64,000 nucleotides of DNA, taken from assembly GCF_027533625.1 (NCBI RefSeq), contig NZ_JAQAGZ010000026.1, positions 1-64,000 of the forward strand, given 5' to 3'. This stretch comes from Paenibacillus gyeongsangnamensis. GTDB taxonomy: Bacteria; Bacillota; Bacilli; Paenibacillales; NBRC-103111. Below the pieces are notes generated by a model, which was not told the DNA's origin, did no database searches, and saw nothing but the letters and a program-made list of their open reading frames with translations. Positions 1-9,298 of this stretch are shown in pieces. A program made the translations under genes and the position numbers. How positions within the stretch are numbered: position 1 is the first letter of the stretch; each line of letters begins with the position of its first letter.

Positions 1-608
1 GGAGAGTGAATCCCAAGGACCTTGTGGAGAGAGACGTGCAGCAAAAACTTTTTTTGGAAGATGTTGTAATATGATCAACACCTTCTATTCCCGCATGCGC
101 TCTAACGGATCTGACTAGCCACATTATCCACTCGTTTAAACTCCTACTTAACAAGGTACGTGAAATCCTGCGAATGAGCGAGCATACGTGAGAAAAACCT
201 TATTCTCTGAGGGAGCTTATTCGACGCCTCTTCTGATTATTATTCAAGTAAATTCTGTCGCTATATAAATATTTGATGTATATTCAAGTCCAAAACATGC
301 GACAAGAACATACCTCAATAAATCATGAAGGACGTTATTTATTGGCTTTTCAATTCGAGCATGTTCTTATCGCTACACAATCTTCTTGTCAGTTGACAAG
401 TACTTGATGCCATAAATGACAAGAACGGTTATCCCATTGCTGATAAATTTATCCCATAAAACAAAAAAGCCGCGATTTACACGGCATTTGATGAGATAAT
501 ACCGCAATCTTTTCATTCGCAGCCATCAATTCGATCGCTTTAGCTCTCCAAGGTGTTCTTGCTTTAAATGCGGTATCGAGAACGCTCGGCACTCCAAGGA
601 ACTTCTGA
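1..608. other. intergenic region with dyad sequences, no gene seen
   Basis: No convincing reading frame is present. Two symmetric sequences stand out. An imperfect inverted repeat pairs 299-311 (GCGACAAGAACAT) with 361-373 (12 of 13 positions). A perfect dyad CTTGTCA-gt-TGACAAG lies at 385-400, with a half-site near 417-424. They could be operator or mobile-element end remnants; nothing in the window decides which. Confidence 0.4.
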
Positions 609-1472
609 TTAAAGCGAATGCACGGCGCCCTTCAGGTTCTCCACCAGCCACTTGATCTTCTCTTCTGTCTGGCCGATCGGCGTATTGACCATCACCTGCA
701 AGCCGGGAGCATCGCTAACCTGGAAAGTGATATGCTCCAACGTCAATTCCCCAGCTTCAGGATGGAAATATTGTTTGTTCCCTTCCGATACCGGAAGCAC
801 CTCATGTCTTGCCCACCACTCCCGAAAATGGGTACTTTCCACGGAAAGCTGGGCGATGAACTCCTCCCACCAAGGGTCCCCGGCATACGTTCCGTAGCTT
901 GCCCGGAACTGGGCGAGTCTCATTTTGGCGTGTTCTTCCCATTTGCCCCGCAGTAACTGCCGCAAATAAGGTGAGGTGAATGCTCTCCATACCATGTTTC
1001 GCTCCTGCTCCGGCATGACGCGATAATCGCCTACAACAACGCACGCCGCCAAATTCCATCCTACCACGTTCCAGCGCGCATCGGTCACGATGGCCGGGCT
1101 GTATTCGAGCCGATCCAGCACGTGCTGCAGCGTCTCGCTTACCTCGGTTCGTTCCGTTTGCAGAACATCCGCGGGAAGTTGCCTCATCGCCAGCAAATAT
1201 AGATGCTTCCTTTCGCTGCCGTCCAGCTGCAGCGCTCTTGCGATGCTGTCAAGCACCTGCGCGGAAACCTGGATATTCCTTCCCTGCTCCAACCATGTAT
1301 ACCAATCGACGCTAACCCCGGCTAGCATCGCTACCTCGCTGCGCCTAAGGCCGGGCGTCCGCCTTCTGCCGTCATTGGGAAATCCCAACGCCTCTGGCGT
1401 GAGCCGCTCCCGCCTCGCTCGCAGAAACTGCCCCAGCTGCTCGAACCTGGCCGCATCCATCGTTTGCTCCAT
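609..1472 (-). CDS. XRE-family regulator with MmyB-like ligand-binding domain
   Basis: Probable cytoplasmic transcription regulator of 287 residues. Residues about 10-85 form a helix-turn-helix with the family signature RRTPGLRRSEVAMLAGVS followed by WYTWLEQGR. Residues about 105-265 match the MmyB-like regulator ligand-binding domain (VTDARWNVVGWN, then the ..HPEAGELTLEH.. strand). Such proteins commonly repress a neighbouring gene and respond to a small molecule; the ligand cannot be read here. The ATG at 1472 follows an AGGGGG Shine-Dalgarno. It diverges from the DHA2 transporter gene starting 133 bp away, which is its likely target (inference from position). Confidence 0.85.
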   Translation of the reverse strand: MEQTMDAARFEQLGQFLRARRERLTPEALGFPNDGRRRTPGLRRSEVAMLAGVSVDWYTWLEQGRNIQVSAQVLDSIARALQLDGSERKHLYLLAMRQLPADVLQTERTEVSETLQHVLDRLEYSPAIVTDARWNVVGWNLAACVVVGDYRVMPEQERNMVWRAFTSPYLRQLLRGKWEEHAKMRLAQFRASYGTYAGDPWWEEFIAQLSVESTHFREWWARHEVLPVSEGNKQYFHPEAGELTLEHITFQVSDAPGLQVMVNTPIGQTEEKIKWLVENLKGAVHSL

Positions 1473-1605
1473 CTCTTATCCCCCTCCCTTTATCGGGAAG
1501 TCCGCCATGGTAGGAGTATGAATCCTATGACAAACCGTCATCTCGTCAACCTGTTTCCTTCATTATACACTCAATCTGCAAGAATAAAGAAATTGGAGGT
1601 ACGTT

Positions 1606-2988
1606 ATGGCTACACCCGCTCAATCCACTTCAGCATCAGCCTCATCTTCGGCTGCAGCATCGTTAAAAGCAGCGGCCAAAAGGAGAGCTCTCGCTTTGTT
1701 CGGTCTTTCTCTTGGCTACTTCATGGTGCTGCTCGATACGACGATAGTAACGGTTGCGCTGCCTGCCATCCATACCGATATGGGCGGCAAGTTTACGTCT
1801 CTCGAATGGGTGGTCAACGCTTACACTGTCTTGTTTGCCAGTCTGCTGCTCAGTATGGGCTCGCTGTCCGACCGGTACGGGGCCAAACGCATCTTCAGTG
1901 GCGGACTCATCCTCTTCGCAGCCGCTTCCGCTTTATCGTCCGCGGCCCCTTCGCTAGGATTATTGATCACGCTGCGGGGGATGCTCGGTATCGGCGGCGC
2001 GGCAATGACATCCTCTTCGCTGGCGCTTATTGCTTCCATCTACCAGGATCCGAAGGAACGGACGAAAGCGCTTGGCGTCTTTGCCACCGTTTCCGGCGTA
2101 GCTTTGGCTGCAGGACCTGTCATAGGGGGACTGCTTGCCGATTGGATCGGATGGCGAAGCATCTTTATGGTGAACATCCCGATCGCCGTATTGAGCTTAT
2201 TCGTTATAGTCCCTAACGCCGGAGAGACAAAGCGTAACACGGAGCATAGCCTTGACCTTGCAGGGCAGCTTACAGCAACCCTATTCTTCCTTGCGCTGAC
2301 CTTCGCACTCGTTGAAGGAGGCTCGTTAGGCTGGAGCTCCCCCATCGTGACGTCGGTTATTGTCGTAGCCGCAGTCAGCCTGCTCCTGTTTGCCGTCGTC
2401 GAGGCCCGCGGCAAATCGCCGATGCTGCCTGTTCAGCTGCTTCGGCAGCGCAGCATTTCGGCATGACTCGCCGCCGGACTCGCTGTTAACTTCGGGTTGT
2501 CCGGCTGCCTATTCGTGCTTACCTTCTTCTTTCAGCAAGGCCGCGGATATTCCGCGCTGTTGACCGGACTCGCTTTCCTTCCGCTTACCCTGCCGATGAT
2601 ATGCGGCTTCTTCGTCACCGCTATCGGCACGGCCATGCTGACATTCGTAAGCGTCGCCTTCTACTGGCTGCTGTTCGTCGGTTTATTCTTGATCGGCTAT
2701 GGTCTTTCTTTAACGATTCCACCGCTGGTGACGGCTGTCGTTACCGCTGCTCCCCCTGGTCAAGCCGGCGTCGCCTCCGGCGCACTGAATTCGATCCGCC
2801 AGCTCGGAGCCGCTCTAGGCGTTTCCGTTCTCAGCTTATGCATGAACGGCGCCGGCGCTCACGCAGAAACCGCTGCTGCCACAGCCGGGGTGAATACAGC
2901 GCTTCTTGTCTCGGCCTTCGTGCTTGCCGGCGGAGGGGTGATTACGCTCTTATTCATCGGTCGGCAACCGAGAAAGAAGCAAGCCTAG
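1606..2988 (+). pseudogene. DHA2 (EmrB/QacA-type) MFS drug exporter, broken by an in-frame stop
   Basis: The ATG at 1606 follows GGAGG. The first 286 residues have the 14-helix DHA2 hallmarks: LLDTTIVTVALPAI in helix 1, SLSDRYGAKR (motif A) and a motif C-like LAAGPVIGG. A TGA at 2464-2466 interrupts the frame, and the same frame resumes at once (LAAGLAVNFG...) to 2988. A GGA-to-TGA change would explain the stop. The second half also seems internally shortened: LPLTLPM passes straight into ICGFFVTAIGTAM, so a loop and helix expected there are missing. The damage suggests an inactive transporter. It diverges from the XRE regulator at 609-1472. Confidence 0.8.
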
Positions 2989-3011
2989 GGATGATCCCCC
3001 TAGGCTTTTTC
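2982..3011 (+). terminator. rho-independent terminator after the DHA2 gene
   Basis: AGCCTAGGG at 2982-2990 pairs with CCCTAGGCT at 2998-3006, followed by a T run. The left arm contains the stop codon of the transporter gene. Confidence 0.8.
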
Positions 3012-3061
3012 ATATCATCCCCGCAAGTACCGGCTCCATACATCTTGCTCCAGCGAGGCTA

Positions 3062-3310
3062 TTACCTCAAGATGTTCCAACACCTTCCTCTTAAGGGTCT
3101 GGTCGCAAACAACCAATATTTGATATACAGGTTGCGGGCGAAATTCAACAGTCGATCGGATTCCGATCGGCGAATCATTTCACTATCGTTCTCCGTTAAT
3201 TCAATGACGCAGCAATATAAGTTGGTTAAATATGCTTCAATTTCAATTAATTCTTCTAGGCTTCCATATTCAAACCAACCACTCTTTTCATTTATCTCAG
3301 GCCTTTCATC
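3062..3310 (-). pseudogene. unrecognised coding remnant
   Basis: The minus strand reads without stops for about 80 codons (PEINEKSGWFEYGS... ...NFARNLYIKYWLFATR) to TAA at 3062, but has no start codon: an in-frame TGA lies just upstream. Composition is protein-like (acidic helix, aromatic residues) but no family is recognised. Probably the tail of a lost gene; low certainty. Confidence 0.3.
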
Positions 3311-3319
3311 GCATCACAA

Positions 3320-4300
3320 TTACTGATAACCAACTATAGAGTGAGGAACATATGGTTCTTCTAGGAACGCAATTTCTTCAGACGTTAACGTAATCGATAG
3401 AGCACCTACGGCATCTTCGAGATGAGACATTTTCGTGGCACCTATAATTGGAGCGTTTACCGGTTCTTTCTGCAGCAACCAGGCAAGTGCGATATGAATA
3501 CGGGGAATGCCGCGTTTTTCCGCGATTGCTGCAACCCGTTCCACGACCAATCGATCCGTATTTGCAGTCGCATCATATTTAGATTTTTGAACCTGATCGG
3601 TTTCGGAGCGATGGGTGGTTTCCGCCCAATCACGAGTCAATCTTCCCGATGCAAGCGGACTATACGGAATCACGCCGATTTTTTCTTCCTTGCAAAGAGG
3701 CAGCATCTCCCTCTCCTCTTCACGGTAGATGAGGTTTAAATGATTCTGCATCGATACAAACCGGGTCCACCCATTTTTCTCTGATACATATAATGCCTTT
3801 TGGAACTGCCATGCATACATGGCAGAAGCGCCAATGTATCTTGCTTTGCCAGCCTTCACCACATCATGCAAGGCCTCCATCGTTTCTTCAATGGGCGTAT
3901 GGTAATCCCAGCGGTGAATTTGGTACAGATCCACATAATCTGTTCCCAGTCTCTTAAGGCTCTTATCGATTTCACTCATGATGGCCTTTCGGGAAAGTCC
4001 TGCACCATTGGGCCCTTCATGCATACGGAAATGAACCTTCGTAGCGAGGACAATTTCATCACGATTGGCATAATCCTTTAGCGCTCGTCCCAAAATTTCC
4101 TCGCTTGTTCCACCTGAATACACATTTGCCGTATCAAAAAAATTGATTCCAAGCTCAAGGGCTTTCTTTATGATCGGACGACTGTGCTCCTCATCAAGGA
4201 CCCATTGATGAATCCAACGCTCTGCTACACCAAAACTCATGCAGCCAAGACAAAGCCGGGATACATCCAAGCCGGTATTTCCAAGTTTCACATATTCCAT
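3320..4300 (-). CDS. aldo/keto reductase
   Basis: A 326-residue cytoplasmic NADPH-dependent oxidoreductase of the aldo/keto reductase TIM-barrel family. The catalytic tetrad is visible: Asp56 and Tyr61 in FFDTANVYSGG, Lys88 in VLATKVHF, His129 in YQIHRWD. The C-terminal cofactor-binding stretch (PIIGATKMSHLEDAVGAL) is intact. The length is normal for the family. The carbonyl substrate cannot be deduced. A second, different AKR lies at 24604-25647. Downstream on the same strand are only remnants. Confidence 0.9.
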   Translation of the reverse strand: MEYVKLGNTGLDVSRLCLGCMSFGVAERWIHQWVLDEEHSRPIIKKALELGINFFDTANVYSGGTSEEILGRALKDYANRDEIVLATKVHFRMHEGPNGAGLSRKAIMSEIDKSLKRLGTDYVDLYQIHRWDYHTPIEETMEALHDVVKAGKARYIGASAMYAWQFQKALYVSEKNGWTRFVSMQNHLNLIYREEEREMLPLCKEEKIGVIPYSPLASGRLTRDWAETTHRSETDQVQKSKYDATANTDRLVVERVAAIAEKRGIPRIHIALAWLLQKEPVNAPIIGATKMSHLEDAVGALSITLTSEEIAFLEEPYVPHSIVGYQ

Positions 4301-4406
4301 ACCGAATCACCTTCCTTGTTTAATTTGGAGCTGACCCCCAATCGACTTCCCCGTCGCCTCGTCGCTATACGCTTCCCGGAATAACGGCCCAGCCTAAACG
4401 TGTGAA

Positions 4407-4715
4407 TTACAAGGTCGAGATGTCGATCACGAATCGATAACGCACATCGCTTCGAAGGACACGCTCATACGCTTCGTCGACTTGATAGGCATGGATTACT
4501 TCGATTTTAGGGGCAATACCGTGTTGAGCGGAAAAATCGAGCATCTCTTGCGTTTCCCGAATGCCGCCAAGTGAACCGGCAATGCTGCGACGGCCCATGA
4601 TTAAGGAAAACACGTTATATTGATCCAGCTTGCCTGGAGCACCGACATTGACAAGCGTTCCATCTACGCGAAGCAACGATAAGTAAGCATCGACATCAAG
4701 ATTTACACATCGTTT
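4407..4715 (-). pseudogene. zinc-type alcohol dehydrogenase, C-terminal fragment
   Basis: The reading frame from about 4715 to 4407 gives NLDVDAYLSLLRVDGTLVN, IMGRRSIAGSLGGIRETQ and a C-terminal strand DVRYRFVIDIS. These match the last third of cinnamyl-type MDR alcohol dehydrogenases (end of the Rossmann domain and return to the catalytic domain). The catalytic zinc site and the GLGGLG cofactor motif lie in the missing part. There is no start codon apart from an internal TTG at 4676, so this is a 5'-truncated remnant. Confidence 0.75.
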
Positions 4716-4782
4716 TCTCCACTCTCCCTATCTGCTTGAATACATATGGAATTTGCATTTACATTTGCACGATCTTGTTCTT

Positions 4783-5943
4783 TCACACGTCAATTGAAGT
4801 GAGTCGCAGATTTGTTTTCAACGAACGTTTCACAAAGAAAGTGAACACCAACATGGAAAATGCGACCGTCACTGCGCTTACCGCGAATAAGAACGAGTAG
4901 CTTGTGTACTGAGAGACCCAGCCCAGCATGATCGCGCCCAACCCGATGCCGAGGTCGGTGGCAGTCGCTAAAGAAGCATTGGCAACCCCTTTACGATCAG
5001 GGCGGGCAAGACGTAACGTTGCCGATTGGAGAGCCGGATGCGCGGAACCGAAACCGATCCCGTACAAAACCGCCGAAGCGAGCACGCCGAGCAATCCGGT
5101 CGAGAAACTCAACGAAATTAAAGCCAAAATCGTAATTACAAGGGCCGGTACGATGATAAACGTCTCCCCATACCGGTCCGAGAGCTTCCCCGAAAGGGGA
5201 CGGCTCAGGGCAAGCGTTGCGGCAAAGGCTAGAAAGAATACACCGGAATTGACCTTGATCGAGTCAGCGAACAGCGGAACAAAGGTGGTAATGCCGCCAT
5301 ATGCGATGAACATGAAAAAGACCGACGTTGAGATGGGCAGGACCGATTTTTCAAACAACTCGATTCTCCTTGCGCCCGATTGCGGCCGGAAAGGCATTTT
5401 GGCTCCAAACGTTAGGATCAGCGCTACGGCCGAAAAAACGACAGCGAATCGAAACAGAGCATGGTACGATAAGTCCTGGATCACCCAGATCCCGACCATC
5501 GGGCCGAATGCCATAGCCAAGGTCATCGACGTGCTGAACCACCCCATGCCTTCTCCGCGGCGGGCGGACGGGATCATATCCGTAACGGCCGTGTTAATGG
5601 CGGTGGAAGAAACGGCCCAGCTCATTCCGTGCAAGATTCTGAGCCCCATTAAAACGACGATTCCGCCGATCCAGTCATACAAATACATCGCCACAATGAA
5701 GAGCGCAAGCCCCCAGACGATAAACGGTCTCCTGCCGTAACGATCCAGCAGCCCGCCAACGATCGGGCGAACCATAACGGAAGTCAACATAAATGCGCCC
5801 ATCGACAGGCCGATCTGCGTTTCGTTGCCGCCAATCTGTTTGATAAACAACGGCAGCGTCGGATACAGCATGTAAAATGCGATGAATAGGAAAAGCGTCC
5901 CAACGGTCATAAGGATAAACGACTTCGTCCACAGGCGTTCCAC
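4783..5943 (-). CDS. MFS transporter (12-helix, DHA1-like)
   Basis: A 386-residue membrane protein with 12 predicted helices and motif A (GGLLDRYGRRPF, about residues 63-74), the loop between helices 2 and 3. Overall it resembles Bacillus/Paenibacillus drug:H+ antiporters of the DHA1 branch; the substrate is unknown. The ATG at 5943 follows a GGAGGCAGG Shine-Dalgarno. It diverges from the TetR gene at 6147, and the 200-bp gap carries two palindromes (6007-6024 and 6079-6102). Transporter control by the neighbouring TetR protein is therefore likely, by analogy with many such pairs. Confidence 0.85.
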   Translation of the reverse strand: MERLWTKSFILMTVGTLFLFIAFYMLYPTLPLFIKQIGGNETQIGLSMGAFMLTSVMVRPIVGGLLDRYGRRPFIVWGLALFIVAMYLYDWIGGIVVLMGLRILHGMSWAVSSTAINTAVTDMIPSARRGEGMGWFSTSMTLAMAFGPMVGIWVIQDLSYHALFRFAVVFSAVALILTFGAKMPFRPQSGARRIELFEKSVLPISTSVFFMFIAYGGITTFVPLFADSIKVNSGVFFLAFAATLALSRPLSGKLSDRYGETFIIVPALVITILALISLSFSTGLLGVLASAVLYGIGFGSAHPALQSATLRLARPDRKGVANASLATATDLGIGLGAIMLGWVSQYTSYSFLFAVSAVTVAFSMLVFTFFVKRSLKTNLRLTSIDV

Positions 5944-6006
5944 GTTTCCTGCCTCCTCAAGTCAAAGATGGTCGCTTCATTGTTTAATGACCTTAACTAA
6001 ATCGAT

Positions 6007-6024
6007 GTTGATTGAATAATCAAC
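6007..6024. promoter_or_regulatory. palindromic operator candidate in MFS/TetR divergent region
   Basis: GTTGATT-gaat-AATCAAC is a perfect 18-bp dyad. GTTGATTATTCAA, matching its reverse complement over 13 bases, recurs at about 6113-6125 just before the TetR gene. This arrangement fits binding by the TetR-family product of 6147-6692 (inference). Confidence 0.55.
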
Positions 6025-6078
6025 GTATGTCTATTATTATATAAAGTAATATGACACTAGCAATGGTTAAATGAGCGC

Positions 6079-6102
6079 GTTTTGTTGATTTATGAACAAA
6101 AC
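6079..6102. promoter_or_regulatory. second dyad in MFS/TetR divergent region
   Basis: GTTTTGTT (6079-6086) and AACAAAAC (6095-6102) form an 8-bp inverted repeat with an 8-nt spacer, about 45 bp before the TetR start codon. Possible operator or promoter-proximal hairpin. Confidence 0.4.
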
Positions 6103-6146
6103 AAACTAAATCGTTGATTATTCAAGAAAGCTTGGTGACCCACACG

Positions 6147-6692
6147 ATGGCTAAAGTAGATAGAAGAATACTTAAATCCCAAGAAGCGATAAAAAAAGCT
6201 GTTATCGAACTGATGTCTGAAAAAAATTTTGACGACATTACCATACAGGATATTTCCGACAGGGCAAATGTAAACAGAGGAACCATTTATCTTCATTACC
6301 AGGATAAATATGATTTACTGGATAAACTTATCGAAGCGCACATAAACGAACTTAGGGAAATGTGCGAATGGGCATGTGAATTGGATTTTATCAATGCAAC
6401 GATCCCCTTTTTCGAATACTTTGAGCGAAATTACGCATTCTTTTCTACGATGTTAGCGAGTAAAGGGGCCCCTTCTTTTCGCACTCGGTTCCTTGCGTTT
6501 TTTATCGAGGAATTTAAAGATGAGGTGGACAAAACGAGTGGAAAAAATAACGGTCTAAGTGATGATATTATTGTTCAATTTACTGGAACAGCTTACGTAG
6601 GGGTAGTTGAATGGTGGATAACCAACGGAATGCCCTATCCACCTGATGTCGTGGCAAAACAAGTGGGGACATTGTTGGAGAGGAGTCTATAG
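6147..6692 (+). CDS. TetR/AcrR-family regulator
   Basis: A 181-residue repressor-type protein. The N-terminal helix-turn-helix is clear (TIQDISDRANVNRGTIYLHYQDK), followed by a helical ligand and dimer domain with the TetR_C-like tail (WWITNGMPYPPDVVAKQV). The frame extends upstream to a TTG at 6114, but ATG 6147 (MAKVDRRILKSQ) is preferred because GGTGA sits 8 nt before it and family members begin at this point. It diverges from the MFS gene at 4783-5943, its likely target. Confidence 0.85.
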   Translation: MAKVDRRILKSQEAIKKAVIELMSEKNFDDITIQDISDRANVNRGTIYLHYQDKYDLLDKLIEAHINELREMCEWACELDFINATIPFFEYFERNYAFFSTMLASKGAPSFRTRFLAFFIEEFKDEVDKTSGKNNGLSDDIIVQFTGTAYVGVVEWWITNGMPYPPDVVAKQVGTLLERSL

Positions 6693-6710
6693 CGGTATCA
6701 GACAAATGGA

Positions 6711-7934
6711 TCAAAAAGAAAAGAGCAGTTGCCTTAAGCACTGCTCTTTGTTGCGTAATTTTTTTAAGCTATGCTGCCCATAAGCGCAGCGATGCCCACC
6801 GATCATTGCTGACGGCGGCCTTCCTCTATTGTTTATTATTCTTCTCCCCGCAGCGCTGACAATACGCCCGATACTGATCGCGATTTCCCTAGCTACGATA
6901 AGCTCAGTCCGGTATTTGCCTCCATTGTCAAACGACTCTATGGAATTCATCAATGTCGTATTGAAGGGCACCTGGAATAACGGTACGCAAACGCCAGCGA
7001 GTATCGTGTATATTGTCAGGGTATACGGACTGATGTTGCACCAGAGCAGCATTAATGAAGCGCTAAAGCCTATCGTTCCGGTAACCATCATCCGGTACTT
7101 CGCTTGACTCGCCATGCTCCTGCCCATCCTGTAGTAGAAGATAACTGAGCACAAGGTCAACAGAAAAGCGAAATTGCCCATAACCCCTTCGCTCCGGGTT
7201 ACCGTGTACATCCACAGCCATAGGGTGAATGCGAGCACATCTTCGCGAAAATGCAGCGCTGCGAAGCAATAAGACATCACTCTCCAGCTTCGATGGTTAT
7301 GAATGGAGAGCAGGGCGGGCCAGGAAAAGGGAGACGAAACTTTCTTTATAGGGAGCTTCAGCCCGAATAGGATAGAGAAGCCGTACAGGACAACGGATAA
7401 GGTGAAAATAATGCCGTAACCAAGTCCGGACGGCAGCCCGATGATTAGCCAACCCGCGATAAGCGGCCCGACCAATTGGGTGAGGGAGCCGATCATGCCG
7501 TTGACGCCGTTGAACCAGTCCCGATTCGTCTTCGAGGTGAAATCTACGACAAGGATATTGATCGACATCCAATACAGGCCGGATGAAACGCCGAATAAAA
7601 TTCCGAGCGGTATGGAATACGCTGCAGATCCTTGTCCCAGTACCAGAATGCACAAATAAAAACAGAGGAAACCGCCGTTGCCAAGCAGCAGTCCTATCGT
7701 TCGTCCTGCCTTTTTTCCCAGCCAGGCGGCCCCGACAAAAGCGGGAACCCAAGCGCTAAAGGAGGCAAGATGAAAGCTGAGAACCTGCAGCAGACTCTCA
7801 GACACTTTAAATAGATATACATTAACGAATATGCCGGACAAAGCGCTGGCACCTGCATTGAGTGCTTTTACAGTAAGAAGCATCCGACTGGCCTTCATCA
7901 ATTTGCCGGTAATCTGTTGCTCATGCTGACTCAC
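6711..7934 (-). CDS. MFS transporter, probably frameshifted near the C-terminus
   Basis: A 407-codon frame for an integral membrane protein with about 10 recognisable helices (LFGVSSGLYWMSINILVVDFT is typical of a Bacillales MFS subgroup). It is the last gene of the leftward sugar operon. After about residue 355 the sequence stops looking like a membrane protein and becomes basic (RRIINNRGRPPSAMIGGHRC). Another frame encodes VGIAALMGSIA and stops at 6764, just before the operon terminator. An indel around 6790-6860 is therefore likely. Family membership is firm; function and integrity are uncertain. Confidence 0.7.
   Translation of the reverse strand: MSQHEQQITGKLMKASRMLLTVKALNAGASALSGIFVNVYLFKVSESLLQVLSFHLASFSAWVPAFVGAAWLGKKAGRTIGLLLGNGGFLCFYLCILVLGQGSAAYSIPLGILFGVSSGLYWMSINILVVDFTSKTNRDWFNGVNGMIGSLTQLVGPLIAGWLIIGLPSGLGYGIIFTLSVVLYGFSILFGLKLPIKKVSSPFSWPALLSIHNHRSWRVMSYCFAALHFREDVLAFTLWLWMYTVTRSEGVMGNFAFLLTLCSVIFYYRMGRSMASQAKYRMMVTGTIGFSASLMLLWCNISPYTLTIYTILAGVCVPLFQVPFNTTLMNSIESFDNGGKYRTELIVAREIAISIGRIVSAAGRRIINNRGRPPSAMIGGHRCAYGQHSLKKLRNKEQCLRQLLFSF
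6713..6750 (-). terminator. terminator of the leftward carbohydrate operon
   Basis: On the minus strand AAGAGCAGT (6748-6740) pairs with ACTGCTCTT (6729-6721), followed by a T-rich run (6720-6713). The nominal stop of the MFS frame (6711) lies beyond this hairpin, which suggests that the true gene end was upstream. Confidence 0.75.
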
Positions 7935-7988
7935 AAAGTCGAATCTCCTCGTTGATAAATGAATAAGCCCGGTTGATCGGTTGCCCAG

Positions 7989-9263
7989 CTACCGAATATA
8001 GATCGGATTGCACGCCAAAGCGAGCAAGGTTTGACCGGCTTCAGCAAAATGACGGCGAATTTCAGCCCGGTAAAATAAACGTTCCTCCATCCGCACTTCA
8101 AGCTTCTTTGTTTCGCAGCCCGGCTCTACGATCCATTCCCGCTCCACTCCACGCTCCGTAAGCAGCCTTATGGAGTCTCCTGCTTCCAGTCCGTGACAGG
8201 ACATAACAAGCTGCAGCCCATTCGCCACCTCATCGGCCGAAATCGTGTCACCCATCATCCACCTGTCAGCGTTCATCGTAAGCCGCGGTCCTTCCGGCGC
8301 ATAGGACAAGTACAACCGGCCCCGGTCTACGGCTTCCAGAATTCCCCGTACTGTCCTCGATTCCGCATACACCCAGTTGGTCGGCATGCCGTGCTTAGCA
8401 TGGGGCTGTACCCGGTGGAAGTCACTTCCGCCAACAGCGACCAGCTTCCGCCCTGCCGCCAGCTGCTCGTGCCACCAGTTTAACGTCAGCTCGTTATCTT
8501 CCCGCCATGGACCGTTCCATATTTCCACCCAATCGTGGTCGACATCGAAGTCCCATAACCAGCCGCAGTTTCGGCAATGAGGATGATTCAACGAAATTTT
8601 AGCCCCGCGCTCCCTTGCAATCCGGATATACTCCTTCGCTTGGTCGAATGAGGCCGTCAGGAAATTTTCGCCCGGCTGCTCCACGCCGTAGAAATTACAG
8701 TGGCCGAAACGGGTAGTCAACTCCACGCCCGGGATGAAGACGAGCTCCGAATCCTTCGGATAAACGAAGTTCTGGCTAACCGTGTTATGATCGGTCAAGG
8801 CCAAAAAGTCGAGCCCCGCCTCCAGTGCCATCTGTTCCACCTCAAGCATCGTATGTGCCCCGTCGCTATGCACGGTGTGCGCATGCAGATCTCCTTTCAG
8901 CCATCTTGGACTTTCCATCTCGAAACGTACGGTCAAGATGACGCTACAGCCGGTCTCCCCTATTCTTCGAGGGTTCAATAGAACGGCCCAAGGACCCGGC
9001 GCTAACAGGCCCGGTATGTAACCCGGCGTCGCCTTTTCCGTTCCAATAAAAAATTCGGTGCGCGCTCCCCCGCTCCAGCCGCGCATCCGCTGCGCGTCTT
9101 TAATCCCAAGGTTGACGACGCTTTTGTCGGCTCCGTACAGCTGCGTTACTAATACCACATGCATACGCTCCACACCCGCAGGCATTTCAAACGGGACCTC
9201 GATATACGAATCTTCCTCCTGCGGACTAATCTCGCGTCTGATGACAAGCTCCATTATATGCAC
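7989..9263 (-). CDS. CehA/McbA-type PHP-fold metallohydrolase
   Basis: A 424-residue protein whose residues about 140-340 form a PHP (polymerase and histidinol phosphatase) metal-dependent hydrolase domain: DLHAHTVHSDG, LTDHNT, PGVELTT, LNHPHC and GGSDFH carry the His/Asp/Glu metal ligands. The flanking regions are beta-rich and likely substrate-binding. CehA/McbA relatives hydrolyse phosphoester or carbamate bonds. In this operon (binding protein and permeases upstream, MFS downstream) it probably acts on the imported, perhaps phosphorylated, saccharide. No signal peptide is seen, so it is likely cytoplasmic. Confidence 0.8.
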   Translation of the reverse strand: MHIMELVIRREISPQEEDSYIEVPFEMPAGVERMHVVLVTQLYGADKSVVNLGIKDAQRMRGWSGGARTEFFIGTEKATPGYIPGLLAPGPWAVLLNPRRIGETGCSVILTVRFEMESPRWLKGDLHAHTVHSDGAHTMLEVEQMALEAGLDFLALTDHNTVSQNFVYPKDSELVFIPGVELTTRFGHCNFYGVEQPGENFLTASFDQAKEYIRIARERGAKISLNHPHCRNCGWLWDFDVDHDWVEIWNGPWREDNELTLNWWHEQLAAGRKLVAVGGSDFHRVQPHAKHGMPTNWVYAESRTVRGILEAVDRGRLYLSYAPEGPRLTMNADRWMMGDTISADEVANGLQLVMSCHGLEAGDSIRLLTERGVEREWIVEPGCETKKLEVRMEERLFYRAEIRRHFAEAGQTLLALACNPIYIR

Positions 9264-9298
9264 TCCTCGTATAGTGTTGACCGTTCATCACTGAAGCC

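Noticed and set aside
618..1521. Plus-strand frames (112, 81 and 143 codons) opposite the XRE regulator
   Set aside because: They are antisense shadows of a gene with clear HTH and MmyB-domain motifs and have no ribosome sites or family features.
2601..3326. 241-codon plus-strand frame covering the exporter's end and the following gap
   Set aside because: It is out of frame with the transporter, rich in Arg/Ser as expected for a shadow frame, and passes through the terminator.
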